Source: Gammaproteobacteria bacterium (GTDB lineage Bacteria; Pseudomonadota; Gammaproteobacteria; DSM-19610). From it: a DNA stretch of 51,427 bases. The notes under the pieces are model-generated. The model did not search any database. It had not been told where the DNA came from and saw nothing but the letters and a program-made list of their open reading frames with translations. Numbering within the stretch: position 1 is the first letter of the stretch; every line of letters starts with the position of its first letter. Both the position numbers and the translations under genes were made by a program. Shown piece by piece: positions 21,879-35,007 of this stretch. The DNA is taken from contig WGBO01000054.1 in assembly GCA_015494295.1 (NCBI GenBank), positions 1 to 51,427 on the forward strand, in the 5' to 3' direction.

Positions 21879-23537
21879 TCAGGCGGCGCCTTTCTCCACG
21901 CGCCGCGTGATCACGTACTGCTGGGCGATCGACAGGGTGTTGTTGACCACCCAGTACAGCACCAGGCCGGACGGGAAGAAGGCGAAGAACACCGTGAACA
22001 CCACCGGCAGGATCATCATCACCTTGGCCTGGATCGGATCCAGCGGCGCCGGGTTGAGTTTCTGCTGGATGAGCATGGTGACACCCATCAGCAGCGGCAG
22101 GATGAAGTAGGGATCGGGCGAGGAAAGATCCTGCAGCCACAGCATGAACGGCGCCTGGCGCATCTCCACGCTTTCCAGCAGCACCCAGTAGAGGGCGATG
22201 AATACCGGAATCTGTACCAGCACCGGAAGGCAGCCGCCGAGCGGGTTAACCTTCTCCTTTTTGTACATCTCCATCATCGCCTGGTTGAGCTTCTGCTTGT
22301 CGTCCCCGTAGCGTTCCTTGAGCGCCTGCAGGCGCGGCGCCAGCTTGCGCATGTTGGCCATGGAACGGTAACTGGTCTCGGACAGTTTGAAAAACATGCC
22401 CTTGATGATCATGGTGAGGAAAATGATCGACCAGCCCCAGTTGCCGACCACGGCGTGGATTTTCTCCAGCAGCCAGAAAATCGGCTGCGCGAGGATAGTC
22501 AGCTTGCCGTAGTCGACGGTCAGTTCCAGGCCGGGCGCCACTTTCGCCATCATGTGCTGGAGTTTCGGGCCGGCGAACAGGCGAATGCCGGTGCTCGCCT
22601 GCGCGCCCGGCGCAACGTTCAACTGCGCATCCGAGAAACCGATGATGTAGCGCTGCTTGCCCAGCGCCCGCGTGTAGTAGTGCGCGGTGACGTCGGGATC
22701 GGGGATCACGGCGGCGAGGAAATAGTGCTGTAACATGGCCGCCCAGCCGCCGGTTATGTCTCGGCTGAGGTTGGCTTCCTCCATGTCGTCGAACTTGATC
22801 TTCTCGTACTTTTCTTCCGGGCTGTAGATCACGCCGCCGGTGTAGGTATAGAGCAGGCGCGAGGTGTTCTGCAAGGGGGTGCGCTGCAACTGGTAATAGG
22901 GGCGTGCAACCCAGGGCTTGTCGCTGCCGTTGTCCACCTGGAAACCGACTTCGACGACATAGCTGCCACGCCGGAAACGGTAGGTGCGGGTGACCTTCAC
23001 GCCGTCGGCACTGGTCCAGTGCAGCGGAACGTCGAGGGTATCGGCGCCGTCGGCAAGCCGGTAGCGGGTCTGCTCGGCCTGGAACAGGGCGTGGTGGTTC
23101 GGTTCATCGCCGGTCTTGCCGGTGCGCAGGCCGCTCTGGGCGATGAACAACTGGGCGTCGCCGCGTTCCAGCAGGCGGAATGGCGGGCTGTCCGGGTCGC
23201 GGGTTTCCGGGTATTGCAGCAGGTCGATCTCCACCAGGGTACCACCGCGGGTATCGATTACCGCCCGGTAGGTATCGGTCAGCACCTCGATGAGCTGGCC
23301 GGCGGGCAGGGCATCGTCGCTTTCTTCCGGCGTGCCGGCGGCGCTGGCTGCCTGGATCTCGCTGCTGGGGAGATCGCTGGCCGGGGCTGTGGCGGCTTCG
23401 CTTGCCGGGTTGTCGCCCGCTGCGCCTTCCACGACGGTCTGTTGCGGCGCCGGGCCGTAGTCCTCCATCCATGACTGCCACATGAGCAGGATGAGAAATG
23501 ACAGGGCGATCGCCAGAAGAACGCGTGGATTATCCAT
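21879..23537 (-). CDS. yidC: Membrane protein insertase YidC
   Basis: Inserts and folds inner-membrane proteins alone or with SecYEG, including the F0 subunits encoded in this window. The 552-residue protein starts [21 protein letters not shown] (first membrane helix), has a large periplasmic beta-sandwich (about 30-335) and five C-terminal helices with the conserved [17 protein letters not shown] and [17 protein letters not shown]. It ends with a basic RRVEKGAA tail. It overlaps yidD by 8 bp. Confidence 0.98.
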   Translation of the reverse strand: MDNPRVLLAIALSFLILLMWQSWMEDYGPAPQQTVVEGAAGDNPASEAATAPASDLPSSEIQAASAAGTPEESDDALPAGQLIEVLTDTYRAVIDTRGGTLVEIDLLQYPETRDPDSPPFRLLERGDAQLFIAQSGLRTGKTGDEPNHHALFQAEQTRYRLADGADTLDVPLHWTSADGVKVTRTYRFRRGSYVVEVGFQVDNGSDKPWVARPYYQLQRTPLQNTSRLLYTYTGGVIYSPEEKYEKIKFDDMEEANLSRDITGGWAAMLQHYFLAAVIPDPDVTAHYYTRALGKQRYIIGFSDAQLNVAPGAQASTGIRLFAGPKLQHMMAKVAPGLELTVDYGKLTILAQPIFWLLEKIHAVVGNWGWSIIFLTMIIKGMFFKLSETSYRSMANMRKLAPRLQALKERYGDDKQKLNQAMMEMYKKEKVNPLGGCLPVLVQIPVFIALYWVLLESVEMRQAPFMLWLQDLSSPDPYFILPLLMGVTMLIQQKLNPAPLDPIQAKVMMILPVVFTVFFAFFPSGLVLYWVVNNTLSIAQQYVITRRVEKGAA

Positions 23538-23790
23538 GGGTATGTGTCGTTTTATGTTTGGTTGAATGTCTGCACGGGACGTCCGGCACCGAGTCGATGC
23601 CTCCCTCGTGCCATGGGTGACAGGATGTGATACGCCGCAACGCCAGCCAGCCGCCGCGCAGCACGCCGAAGCGTTCGATCGCGGTCATCGAATAACTGGA
23701 ACAACTGGGCACGAACCGGCAATGGTTTCCCAGCCAGGGACTGACGAGCAGGCGGTACGCCTTAATGAGGATCAGGAGCAGTTTGCGCAT
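23530..23790 (-). CDS. yidD: Membrane protein insertion efficiency factor YidD
   Basis: Small inner-membrane-associated protein that improves YidC-dependent insertion. The ATG at 23788-23790 gives 86 residues starting [21 protein letters not shown], an amphipathic helix, then the family signature [19 protein letters not shown] and the [12 protein letters not shown] end. It overlaps rnpA by 29 bp and yidC by 8 bp, a compressed arrangement common at this locus. Confidence 0.93.
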   Translation of the reverse strand: MRKLLLILIKAYRLLVSPWLGNHCRFVPSCSSYSMTAIERFGVLRGGWLALRRITSCHPWHEGGIDSVPDVPCRHSTKHKTTHTHG

Positions 23791-24142
23791 GCGAAGCGAT
23801 TTTACGCCACAGGACGTCAAGAGAGCGGAAAATTTTCGGGTTGCTGCGCGCACTGATGCCGGGACGGACCAGTACGACCAGATCGAAGTCGCCCAGCCGC
23901 TCCCGGTTGAGCCGGAAGCTTTCGCGGATCAGTCGCTTGACACGGTTACGCTTGACGGCGTTACCGGCATTTTTTATCGACACGACGGTGCCGAGCCGTG
24001 GATGACCCAGACCATTGTGTTTCGCAAGCACGGTGATGGTTCGATCACTGACCTTGAGGTCGCACTGCCGAAATACCCGTTGGAACCCGGCGGCTGTCAG
24101 CAGACGGTACGCGGGAGGGTAGGTGGCGCGTGCGCCCGTCAA
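23762..24142 (-). CDS. rnpA: Ribonuclease P protein component
   Basis: Protein subunit of RNase P for tRNA 5' maturation. Contains the RNase P signature [25 protein letters not shown] basic helix (about residues 57-77) and [13 protein letters not shown] near the start. No ATG fits the N-terminus. The best start is TTG 24140-24142 (126 residues), 9 bp after the rpmH stop. The ribosome binding site is poor, so expression may depend on coupling to rpmH. Confidence 0.94.
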   Translation of the reverse strand: MTGARATYPPAYRLLTAAGFQRVFRQCDLKVSDRTITVLAKHNGLGHPRLGTVVSIKNAGNAVKRNRVKRLIRESFRLNRERLGDFDLVVLVRPGISARSNPKIFRSLDVLWRKIASHAQTAPDPH

Positions 24143-24151
24143 GGAAACCGG

Positions 24152-24286
24152 TCAGACAGAAAGACGCGCGCGACCTTTTGCCCGGCGAGCCTTAATGACA
24201 AGACGACCGTTCTTGGTGCGCATACGGGCACGGAAACCGTGTGTACGCTTGCGCTTCAAGTTGCTAGGCTGGAATGTTCTCTTCAT
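24152..24286 (-). CDS. rpmH: 50S ribosomal protein L34
   Basis: A 44-residue basic ribosomal protein read directly from the sequence: [20 protein letters not shown] and so on, ending GRARLSV. It is the family's usual length. It is first in the minus-strand series rpmH-rnpA-yidD-yidC-mnmE, transcribed away from the origin from a promoter at 24349-24378. Confidence 0.98.
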   Translation of the reverse strand: MKRTFQPSNLKRKRTHGFRARMRTKNGRLVIKARRAKGRARLSV

Positions 24287-24315
24287 GGCGCAAACCGTTC
24301 CCAGAAAAGGTTAAA

Positions 24316-24334
24316 GGCCCGTCAACGGCGGGCC
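24316..24334 (-). promoter_or_regulatory. Hairpin in the rpmH leader
   Basis: GGCCCG (24316-24321) and CGGGCC (24329-24334) pair with a 7-nt loop in the 5' leader of rpmH. On the minus strand it is followed by TTTAACCTTTT, so it could act as an attenuator between promoter and gene. Confidence 0.35.
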
Positions 24335-24348
24335 AAATCAGGCCGCGC

Positions 24349-24378
24349 AGATTACTGGCTTTACCCTCCCCCTGTCAA
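24349..24378 (-). promoter_or_regulatory. rpmH promoter
   Basis: A perfect TTGACA (complement of 24373-24378) and TAATCT (complement of 24349-24354) are 18 bp apart on the minus strand, about 60 bp upstream of rpmH. Consistent with a strong ribosomal-protein promoter. Confidence 0.65.
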
Positions 24379-24411
24379 CCGTTAACGGGTATATTTTATC
24401 TTCGGCCGGGT

Positions 24412-24420
24412 TGTGGATAA
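24412..24420 (+). promoter_or_regulatory. DnaA box upstream of dnaA
   Basis: TGTGGATAA is a perfect DnaA box 69 bp before the dnaA start. It fits autoregulation of dnaA or an extra origin element. A palindrome CCGTTAACGG lies at 24379-24388 nearby. Confidence 0.8.
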
Positions 24421-24488
24421 CCCGGCGGCGTGGCGGTAGACTGGGCGGCCCGGCGGATGCCGGCCGTCAACGCGAACAGGAATTTCCC

Positions 24489-25826
24489 TTGCAAGGCTCT
24501 CTCTGGCAACAATGTCTGTCGCAACTCGAAACCGAGTTGTCGGAACAACAGTTCAATACCTGGATCCGTCCGCTGCACGCAGTCGAGAAGGACGACAGCC
24601 TTACCCTTCTCGCGCCCAACCGCTTCGTGCTGGACTGGGTGAACGAACATTTCATGAAGAATATCCGCGACGCCGTGGGCGCGCGCGCGGCTTCCGAACC
24701 GATCGAGGTTCAGCTCGAGGTGGGTTCGGTCAAGCCCGTCACCTCGAAACCCAAGCCCTCGAAACCGGGGCGCCAGGACCGCCGCCGGGACAAGCGCGGT
24801 CTGCCCGGCAACAACCTCGACAGTGCGTTCAACTTCGACACCTTCGTGGAAGGCAAGTCGAACCAGCTTGCGCGCGCCGCCTCCATTCAGGTGGCCGAAA
24901 ATCCCGGTTCGGCCTACAACCCGCTGTTTATCTACGGGGGCGTGGGGCTGGGCAAGACCCACCTCATGCAGGCGGTCGGCAACATGATCGTGCAACGCCG
25001 GCCCGGCGCCCAGGTGGTCTATCTGCACTCCGAGCGTTTCGTTGCCGACATGGTGAAGGCCTTGCAGCACAACGCCATCAACGAATTCAAGCGCTACTAC
25101 CGCTCCGTGGACGCGCTGCTCATCGACGATATCCAGTTCTTTGCCGGCAAGGAGCGCTCACAGGAAGAATTCTTCCACACTTTCAATGCGTTGCTGGAAG
25201 GGCGCAGCCAGATCATCATGACCTGCGACCGCTACCCCAAGGAGATCAAGGGGCTGGAGGAACGCCTCAAGTCGCGCTTCGGCTGGGGCCTGACGGTGGC
25301 CATCGAGCCGCCGGAGCTGGAAACCCGGGTGGCAATCCTGGTCAACAAGGCGGCCCAGGAGAACATCGAACTGCCCAGTGAAGTGGCGTTTTTCGTCGCC
25401 AAGCGCATTCACTCGAATGTGCGCGAACTCGAAGGCGCCCTGAAACGCATCATCGCCAGCCACCGCTTCAGCGGCCGCAGTATCGACCTCAAGTCCACCA
25501 AGGAAGCCCTTCGCGACCTTCTGGCCTTGCAGGACAAGCTGGTTTCCATCGAAAATATCCAGAAGACCGTCGCCGAATACTACAAGATCCGCGTCGCCGA
25601 CCTGCTGTCGGCGCGCCGGACACGTTCCATCACCCGGCCCCGGCAGATCGCCATGGCGCTGGCCAAGGAACTGACCAGCCACAGCCTGCCCGAAATCGGC
25701 GAAGCCTTCGGGGGGCGCGACCATACCACGGTGCTGCACGCCTGCCGGAAAGTGGTGGAACTGAAGGAAGCTGACATGCGCATCTCGGAGGACTATAACA
25801 ACCTGTGGAGAATACTCACCACATAA
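24489..25826 (+). CDS. dnaA: Chromosomal replication initiator DnaA
   Basis: ATP-dependent initiator that binds DnaA boxes and melts oriC. I place the start at TTG 24489-24491: AGGAA lies 7 nt upstream and the protein then starts (M)[19 protein letters not shown], matching the normal domain I. An open frame back to 24411 runs through the upstream DnaA box and has no family resemblance. The product has 445 residues: domain I (1-80), basic linker (80-110), AAA+ domain with Walker A GGVGLGKT at 150-157 and Walker B LLIDDIQF, and the DNA-binding domain with [15 protein letters not shown]. The inefficient TTG start may limit DnaA synthesis. Confidence 0.97.
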   Translation: MQGSLWQQCLSQLETELSEQQFNTWIRPLHAVEKDDSLTLLAPNRFVLDWVNEHFMKNIRDAVGARAASEPIEVQLEVGSVKPVTSKPKPSKPGRQDRRRDKRGLPGNNLDSAFNFDTFVEGKSNQLARAASIQVAENPGSAYNPLFIYGGVGLGKTHLMQAVGNMIVQRRPGAQVVYLHSERFVADMVKALQHNAINEFKRYYRSVDALLIDDIQFFAGKERSQEEFFHTFNALLEGRSQIIMTCDRYPKEIKGLEERLKSRFGWGLTVAIEPPELETRVAILVNKAAQENIELPSEVAFFVAKRIHSNVRELEGALKRIIASHRFSGRSIDLKSTKEALRDLLALQDKLVSIENIQKTVAEYYKIRVADLLSARRTRSITRPRQIAMALAKELTSHSLPEIGEAFGGRDHTTVLHACRKVVELKEADMRISEDYNNLWRILTT

Positions 25827-26022
25827 TGTGGATAACCGGTGCACAGTTTTCAGGGGCAAAAGTTTTCCTATATTATCCACAGGCGCCCCACAGCCCCTTG
25901 TTGCCTTGCGAACATCGGATAGTGTGCGCAAGAAATTGATTAATATATATTTTTTAAAGTTATCTACAGTCCCGGCTGTCCTTAATAACAGCAACTTGTG
26001 TATTAAAAGGATATTTAATTAA
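25827..26022 (+). other. oriC candidate between dnaA and dnaN
   Basis: The 196-bp gap holds two perfect DnaA boxes in opposite orientation (TGTGGATAA 25827-25835; TTATCCACA 25873-25881) and a one-mismatch box TTATCTACA (25960-25968). It also has a strongly AT-rich stretch (about 25936-25959, TTGATTAATATATATTTT) suitable as the unwinding element. Genes on both sides run away from it: minus strand to the left, plus strand to the right, and parAB with parS are nearby. Few boxes compared with E. coli, but this dnaA-dnaN location is common. The 3' part also contains the dnaN leader. Confidence 0.8.
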
Positions 26023-27123
26023 ATGAAATTCACGATAGACCGAGAGTCTTTCCTGAAACCCCTCCAGCAGGTGATCGGCGTGGTCGAACGCCGTCAGACC
26101 CTGCCGGTGCTGGGCAATCTCCTGATTCATGCAAGTTCCGGCCAGTTGAGACTGACCGCCACCGACCTGGAAGTGGAAATACAGGCCGGTGCAGCCGCGG
26201 ATATCCAGGAGGACGGAGAAATCACCCTGCCGGCGCGCAAGCTGCTGGATATCTGCAAGGCGCTTCCTGATAACGCCAGCATTCAGGTCACCATCAAGGA
26301 CCAGAAGGCGCAGATCCGGTCGGGGAAAAGCCGCTTTACACTTTCCACCCTGCCGGCGGCGGATTTCCCGCTGGTCGACAAGATCAGCGGCGATTCCCGC
26401 TTTACGCTTTCCCAGGGACAGCTCAAGGAAGTCATTGACCGCACTCAGTTCTCGATGGCGCAGCAGGACGTGCGCTATTACCTCAACGGCCTGATGCTGG
26501 AAATGGGCAACGGTTTCCTGAGGGCGGTGGCGACCGACGGCCACCGGCTGGCGCTGTGTGACATGCCGGTCCAGATCCAGACCGACAACCCCCGTCAGGT
26601 GATTGTGCCGCGCAAGGGCATCCAGGAACTGCAGCGCCTGCTGGAAGACAGTGATACGGATGTGAACGTGGAACTGGGCGCCAATCATATCCGGCTCGTT
26701 GCCGGCGATGTATGTTTCACGTCCAAGCTGGTGGACGGGCGGTTTCCGGACTATGACCGCGTTGTGCCCCAGGGCAGCGACAAGCTGGTAATCGCCGATC
26801 GAGAGCTGTTCCGCCAGGCGCTGTCACGGACATCCATTCTCTCGAATGAGAAATACCGCGGGATCCGCCTCAATCTTGAAAATAATAATATTAAAATTCA
26901 AGCACATAACCCTGATCAGGAAGAAGCGGACGAGGAGTTCGAGGTGGACTATTCCGGCGGTGAACTGGAAATCGGATTTAACGTCACCTACCTGCTGGAT
27001 GTGCTGGCGGCGGTTCGCAGCGACAATGTCGAGATCCTGCTGAGCGACTCCAACAGCAGCTGCCTGATCAAGCAGCCGGGCACCGACCAGTACCGCTACG
27101 TCGTCATGCCCATGCGGCTGTAA
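26023..27123 (+). CDS. dnaN: DNA polymerase III subunit beta (sliding clamp)
   Basis: Ring-shaped processivity clamp. The 366-residue protein starts MKFTIDRESFLKPLQQVIGV, has three clamp repeats and the hydrophobic-pocket segment ending YVVMPMRL, which is the conserved C-terminus that binds clamp-interacting motifs. Ribosome binding site AAAGGA 9-10 nt upstream. The 26713-26728 stretch of the gene resembles one half of a parS site (12 of 16 bases). Confidence 0.98.
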   Translation: MKFTIDRESFLKPLQQVIGVVERRQTLPVLGNLLIHASSGQLRLTATDLEVEIQAGAAADIQEDGEITLPARKLLDICKALPDNASIQVTIKDQKAQIRSGKSRFTLSTLPAADFPLVDKISGDSRFTLSQGQLKEVIDRTQFSMAQQDVRYYLNGLMLEMGNGFLRAVATDGHRLALCDMPVQIQTDNPRQVIVPRKGIQELQRLLEDSDTDVNVELGANHIRLVAGDVCFTSKLVDGRFPDYDRVVPQGSDKLVIADRELFRQALSRTSILSNEKYRGIRLNLENNNIKIQAHNPDQEEADEEFEVDYSGGELEIGFNVTYLLDVLAAVRSDNVEILLSDSNSSCLIKQPGTDQYRYVVMPMRL

Positions 27124-27135
27124 TCCGATGCCAAC

Positions 27136-27158
27136 GTCCCCGGCGATCCGCCGGGGGA
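27136..27158 (+). promoter_or_regulatory. Hairpin sequestering the recF ribosome binding site
   Basis: CCCCGGC (27138-27144) and GCCGGGG (27150-27156) pair with a 5-nt loop. The 3' arm GGGGGA is the only plausible ribosome binding site for the recF ATG at 27166. A closed hairpin would hide it, so recF translation may depend on ribosomes finishing dnaN. It lacks a T-tract, so it is not a standard terminator. Confidence 0.5.
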
Positions 27159-27165
27159 CTGTTAC

Positions 27166-30691
<3,526 letters not shown>

Positions 30692-30697
30692 AACCCG

Positions 30698-31486
30698 TTA
30701 CGCCCGGGTGTCGTCGGTGTCGGCCTGCACCGGACCGTGTTCGTGCGTCTCCAGCGTGGTGATGCGCGCCATTTCCGTTTCGATCCAGTTTTCCACTTCC
30801 AGCAGGATCTGTTGCGCGCTCTTGCCTTGCGGCGACATGGGCGGGCCGATGCTGACGCGGATGACGCCGGGTTTCTTGATGAACTGGCGGCGCGGCCAGT
30901 ATTCACCGGCGTTGTGGGCCACCGGGTACACGGGGTAGCCGGTTTGTTCCGCGAGAATGGCGCCGCCTATCCGGTAGCGGCCGCGCTTGCCCGGCGCAAT
31001 GCGGGTGCCTTCCGGGAAGATGATTACCCAACGGCCGCTTTCCAGGCGCTGCCGGCCCTGTTCCACCAGTTGCTCGACGGCTTTGCGGCCGGCGCCGCGG
31101 TTGAGCGCGATGGGTTCCATCATGTAGGCGCCCCAGCCGAAGAAGGGCAGCCACAGAAGTTCCCGCTTGATCACCCAGGTTTGCGGCGTGAACCAGAAAT
31201 TGAGGGTAAGCGTCTCCCAGGTCGACTGGTGCTTGGCGAACACGATGCCTGCGTCGTGGACGATGTTTTCCTGCCCCTCGACCTCGTAGTACAGCCTGCA
31301 GGTCACGCCCAGCCACCAGATGGTGAGGCGCGACCAGGCATGGGTGAGGGCGAAGCGCTTTTCGAACGGGAACGGGAAACTGAGCAGCAGCAGCGGCGCG
31401 AACGTCACGGTTATGCCGGCGAAGAACAGCCAGAAGGCAAACGAACGCAGGTACAGGACCGGCCTGGATGGAATGGCGTCGGACAT
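30698..31486 (-). CDS. PlsC-like 1-acyl-sn-glycerol-3-phosphate acyltransferase
   Basis: Predicted membrane acyltransferase making phosphatidic acid or a related acylation. The 262-residue protein has an N-terminal membrane helix (about 12-38), the catalytic motif KHQSTWE (His86-x4-Glu91; Glu replaces the usual Asp), and FPEGTR. This KHQSTWE variant is common in the gammaproteobacterial copies found beside glyS. Last gene of the glyQ-glyS series; 19 bp after the MazG-like gene. Converges with gyrB, with only 6 bp between stops. Confidence 0.88.
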   Translation of the reverse strand: MSDAIPSRPVLYLRSFAFWLFFAGITVTFAPLLLLSFPFPFEKRFALTHAWSRLTIWWLGVTCRLYYEVEGQENIVHDAGIVFAKHQSTWETLTLNFWFTPQTWVIKRELLWLPFFGWGAYMMEPIALNRGAGRKAVEQLVEQGRQRLESGRWVIIFPEGTRIAPGKRGRYRIGGAILAEQTGYPVYPVAHNAGEYWPRRQFIKKPGVIRVSIGPPMSPQGKSAQQILLEVENWIETEMARITTLETHEHGPVQADTDDTRA

Positions 31487-31505
31487 CGGGCAGACAGTCT
31501 CCGGG

Positions 31506-31844
31506 CTACTTCATGTCGCGGAATTCGGATACGCGGATACGGCCATCGACCATGCGTGATTCGCGTTTCATGAGCGCGTCCATCTTCTTCCAGAACGCCT
31601 CCCTGAGATCGAAGTCCGCGGCGATCGCGGTGCCAATCAGCAGGATGAACAGGTCGGCGACTTCCTCGGCCAGGCTTTCCTTCGACTTGCCCTTGGTCAC
31701 GCAGGACGATATCTCGCCCAGTTCCTCGGCCATCAGCGCAATGCGGTAGGTCAGTTCCTCTCCACCGGTATTGCGGAAGTCGTGCTTGTCGTGGAACGCC
31801 TGCACGGCGTCGAGCATGGCCTGGTAGGAATCGCTGTGTGACAT
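31506..31844 (-). CDS. MazG-like nucleotide pyrophosphohydrolase
   Basis: Predicted all-alpha NTP pyrophosphohydrolase of the MazG/dUTPase superfamily, possibly house-cleaning of modified nucleotides. The 112-residue protein has the metal-binding pattern EELGE (residues 40-44) and EEVAD (60-64), followed by LFILLIGTAIAADFDL. Substrate unknown. It lies between glyS and the acyltransferase, a position that gmhB often holds in other gammaproteobacteria. Confidence 0.8.
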   Translation of the reverse strand: MSHSDSYQAMLDAVQAFHDKHDFRNTGGEELTYRIALMAEELGEISSCVTKGKSKESLAEEVADLFILLIGTAIAADFDLREAFWKKMDALMKRESRMVDGRIRVSEFRDMK

Positions 31845-31856
31845 GAGCCTGGTCCT

Positions 31857-33932
31857 CTAGTGTTGCAGCCGTGACATGTCGGCCACGCGCAGGAACAGCG
31901 TCGCCAGTTGTTTCAGCAACGCCAGCCGGTTGGCGCGAACCTTCTCGTCCCCGGCCATTACCATGACCTGGTCGAAGAACGCATCGACACTGTCGCGCAG
32001 GCCGGCCAGTTTCCGCAGGGCGGGCGTGTAATCGCCCCTTTCCATCAGTTCCAGTACGTCGGCCCGCAGCGCCGCCAGTTGCGCGGCGAGCCGCCTTTCG
32101 GCGTCGTCGCTCAGCAGCGTTTCGTCGACCTGATCCGGGATCGCCTGTTCCGCCTTGCGCAGGATATTGGCGATGCGCTTGTTGGCCGCGGCGAGCGCCG
32201 CGGCTTCCGGGAGGTCGCGGAACGCCTGGCAGGCGCGTATGCGCCGGTCGACGTCGAGCAGCCGCGTGGGCCGGGTGGCGAGTACCGCGTCCACCACGTC
32301 GCCGGGGATGCCCTGTTCCTGGTAATAGCCGCGCAGCCGGTCCATCACATAGTCGAACACGTCGTCGACGGCCCGCGCGGCGTGCAGTCCATCCTCGAAC
32401 CCGCCGGCCGCTTCGCGCAGCAATGCGTCCAGGTCCACGTCCAGGCCGCCCTCGATGCACAGCCTGACCACGCCCAGCGCGGCGCGGCGCAGCGCGAACG
32501 GATCCTTGTCGCCGCTCGGCGGCTGGCCGATGGCGAAGATACCCACCAGGCTGTCGAGCCGGTCGGCCAGCGCCAGCGCACGGCCGGTCGCGGTGTTTGG
32601 CAGGTCGTCACCGGCGAAGCGCGGCTGGTAGTGTTCCTGGATCGCCAGCGCCACCGCTTCGGGCTCGCCGTCGTGGGCCGCGTAGTAGCGCCCCATGATG
32701 CCTTGCAGGTCCGGGAACTCGTACACCATCTGGGTGAGCAGGTCGCACTTGCTCAGGCGCGCGGCGCGTTCCGCGTGGGCCGGTTCGCCGCCGATCAGGG
32801 TGGCGATGGCGGCCGCCAGCCGTGCCAGCCGTTCCTGCTTGTCGAACAGGGTGCCCAGCTTCTCCTGGAACACCATGTTGCGCAGGCCGTCGGCGCGCGC
32901 GGACAGCGGTTGTTTGCGGTCCTGGTCCCAGAAGAACGCCGCGTCCGCCAGGCGCGGGCGGATGACGCGTTCGTTGCCGGCACGGATTTGCGCGGGGTCG
33001 CGGCTCTCGATGTTGGCGACGGTGATGAAACTCGGCAGCAGTTTTCCGTCGCCGTCCACCACCGGGAAATATTTCTGGTGGTCCTGCATGCTGGAGATCA
33101 GGGCTTCGGACGGAACTTCCAGGAAGTTTTCGTCGAAGCGTCCGCCGATGGCCACCGGCCATTCGACCAGCGAACAGACCTCGTCCAGCAGGTCCTCGTC
33201 CACCAGCGCCGCGCCGCCGAGTTCGCGGCCGCAGGACACCACCTGTTCGCGCACCGCTTCGCGGCGGGCGCGGTAGTCGACCATCACGTAACCGGTTTCG
33301 CGCAGGGCACGGATATAGTCATCGGCGCTGTCGAGCGGGATGGCCTCGGGGTGATGGAAGCGGTGGCCGCGGGTTTCACGGCCGGCCGGGATACCCAGCA
33401 CCGGCGCCTCGATGGCCTCCGCGCCGAACAGCAGCACCACCCAGTGCACCGGTCGCACGAACTCGACGTCACCGCTGCCCCAGCGCATGCGCTTGGGCAC
33501 CGGCAGCCCGGCCAACGCGGTTTCCACCATCGCCGGCACCAGTTCGGTGGTTGCGCGGCCCTTTTCGACGGCGCGGAACGACAGCCAGCTGCCCTTGGGG
33601 GTTTCGAGCTGGTCGAGCTGTTCCACATCCACGCCGCAGCTTCGGGCAAAGCCGAGCGCGGCCTTGGTGGGACAGCCTTCCTCGTCGAAGGCGGCGGCCA
33701 GCGCCGGTCCGCGGCGCACGATCTCGCGGTCCGCCTGGGCCACCGGCAGCGCCCGCACCAGCAGCGCCAGGCGGCGCGGCGCGGCAAGCGGCTGAATGCC
33801 CTCGAAGGCCAGGCCGGCATCGTCCAGCGCCTTCGCCATGCCGTCGGCAAAGGCGTCGGACAGGCGCCGCAGGGCTTTGGGCGGCAGTTCCTCGGTACCG
33901 ATCTCGACCAGCAGGTTGCGGGTATCGCTCAT
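31857..33932 (-). CDS. glyS: Glycyl-tRNA synthetase beta subunit
   Basis: tRNA-binding subunit of the alpha2beta2 glycyl-tRNA synthetase. The 691-residue protein has the family start [18 protein letters not shown], the [13 protein letters not shown] segment and the C-terminal anticodon-binding-like region with [12 protein letters not shown]. Full length. The start overlaps the glyQ stop by 4 bp (ATGA). Confidence 0.97.
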   Translation of the reverse strand: MSDTRNLLVEIGTEELPPKALRRLSDAFADGMAKALDDAGLAFEGIQPLAAPRRLALLVRALPVAQADREIVRRGPALAAAFDEEGCPTKAALGFARSCGVDVEQLDQLETPKGSWLSFRAVEKGRATTELVPAMVETALAGLPVPKRMRWGSGDVEFVRPVHWVVLLFGAEAIEAPVLGIPAGRETRGHRFHHPEAIPLDSADDYIRALRETGYVMVDYRARREAVREQVVSCGRELGGAALVDEDLLDEVCSLVEWPVAIGGRFDENFLEVPSEALISSMQDHQKYFPVVDGDGKLLPSFITVANIESRDPAQIRAGNERVIRPRLADAAFFWDQDRKQPLSARADGLRNMVFQEKLGTLFDKQERLARLAAAIATLIGGEPAHAERAARLSKCDLLTQMVYEFPDLQGIMGRYYAAHDGEPEAVALAIQEHYQPRFAGDDLPNTATGRALALADRLDSLVGIFAIGQPPSGDKDPFALRRAALGVVRLCIEGGLDVDLDALLREAAGGFEDGLHAARAVDDVFDYVMDRLRGYYQEQGIPGDVVDAVLATRPTRLLDVDRRIRACQAFRDLPEAAALAAANKRIANILRKAEQAIPDQVDETLLSDDAERRLAAQLAALRADVLELMERGDYTPALRKLAGLRDSVDAFFDQVMVMAGDEKVRANRLALLKQLATLFLRVADMSRLQH

Positions 33933-34843
33933 GACGCGGCCTCCCTTTTCAGCAGCGGGAAGCCGAGCGATTCGCGGCGCTCGTAATAGGCCTGTGCCAC
34001 GGCTCTCGCCAGCGAGCGCACGCGCAGGATGAAGCGCTGCCGTTCGGTGACCGAAATGGCGCTGCGCGCATCGAGCAGGTTGAAGGTGTGCGATGCCTTG
34101 AGCATCAGTTCGTAGGCGGGCAGCGGCAGCCCGGCCTCGATCAGCGCCTGGCTGTCGCGTTCACACACGTCGAACCAGTGAAACAGTTCCTCGACGTTGG
34201 CGTGCTCGAAATTGTAGGCCGACATCTCCACCTCGTTCTGGTGGAACACGTCGCCATACAGCACCTTGCCCTGCGGGCTTTCGGTCCACACCAGGTCGAA
34301 GACACTCTCGACGCCCTGCAGGTACATGGCGATGCGTTCCAGCCCGTAGGTGATTTCGCCGCTCACCGGCCGGCAATCGAGGCCGCCGACCTGCTGGAAA
34401 TAGGTGAACTGGGTGACTTCCATGCCGTTCAGCCAGATCTCCCAGCCCAGTCCCCAGGCCCCCAGGGTCGGCGACTCCCAGTTGTCCTCGACGAAGCGGA
34501 TGTCGTGCACCAGCGGGTCCAGGCCCAGTTCGCGCAGCGAGTCCAGGTACAGTTCCTGGATGTTGTCCGGACTGGGCTTGAGCAGAACCTGGAATTGATA
34601 ATAATGTTGCAGCCGGTTCGGGTTCTCGCCGTAGCGGCCGTCGGTGGGCCGCCGCGAAGGCTGCACGTACGCGGTGCGCCAGGGCTCCGGACCGATGGCG
34701 CGCAGGAAGGTCGCCGGGTGGAAGGTGCCCGCCCCGACCTCCATGTCGTAAGGTTGCAGCAGGACACAGCCCTGCCGCGACCAGAAGGCCTGCAAAGCCA
34801 GGATCAGCCCCTGGAAGGTTTTGGGTGTGGTGTTGGAAGTCAA
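33929..34843 (-). CDS. glyQ: Glycyl-tRNA synthetase alpha subunit
   Basis: Catalytic class II subunit. The 304-residue protein contains [56 protein letters not shown] and [18 protein letters not shown]. Full length and typical. First gene of the glyQ-glyS-mazG-plsC series, behind a probable promoter at 34876-34904. Confidence 0.98.
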   Translation of the reverse strand: MTSNTTPKTFQGLILALQAFWSRQGCVLLQPYDMEVGAGTFHPATFLRAIGPEPWRTAYVQPSRRPTDGRYGENPNRLQHYYQFQVLLKPSPDNIQELYLDSLRELGLDPLVHDIRFVEDNWESPTLGAWGLGWEIWLNGMEVTQFTYFQQVGGLDCRPVSGEITYGLERIAMYLQGVESVFDLVWTESPQGKVLYGDVFHQNEVEMSAYNFEHANVEELFHWFDVCERDSQALIEAGLPLPAYELMLKASHTFNLLDARSAISVTERQRFILRVRSLARAVAQAYYERRESLGFPLLKREAAS

Positions 34844-34875
34844 GATCGCTGGTCAGCCATGGTTCAAAAGCGCGC

Positions 34876-34904
34876 AGTATAGCCTGCGCGGCCGTCCGTA
34901 TGTA
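34876..34904 (-). promoter_or_regulatory. Probable glyQS promoter
   Basis: TATACT (complement of 34876-34881) lies 17 bp from TACATA (complement of 34899-34904), about 33 bp upstream of glyQ on the minus strand. A 7-bp inverted repeat CGCGCAG/CTGCGCG brackets the -10. The -35 match is poor. Confidence 0.4.
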
Positions 34905-35007
34905 GGGCGGCCGCCAATTTCCACGCCTCCCCGCCCACGCCCCGCTTCAAGCCGGGAAACCTCCCGGCCGCTAATCTGTCTGACGGACATGCATGAGAGG
35001 TGAAAGG

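Noticed and set aside
26713..26728. Third parS site in dnaN (TGTTTCACGTCCAAGC)
   Set aside because: Only 12 of 16 bases match; the right half is broken. ParB binding would be weak at best.
31908..33986. 692-codon antisense frame across glyS
   Set aside because: Long open frames opposite real genes are expected at this GC content; it has His/Gln/Val-rich, gene-unlike composition. The same holds for frames opposite glmU, atpD, mnmG and glnA.
34951..34968. GC hairpin GCCGGG/CCCGGC upstream of the unknown gene
   Set aside because: Six-bp stem, no T-tract and no conserved partner; frequent by chance in GC-rich DNA.
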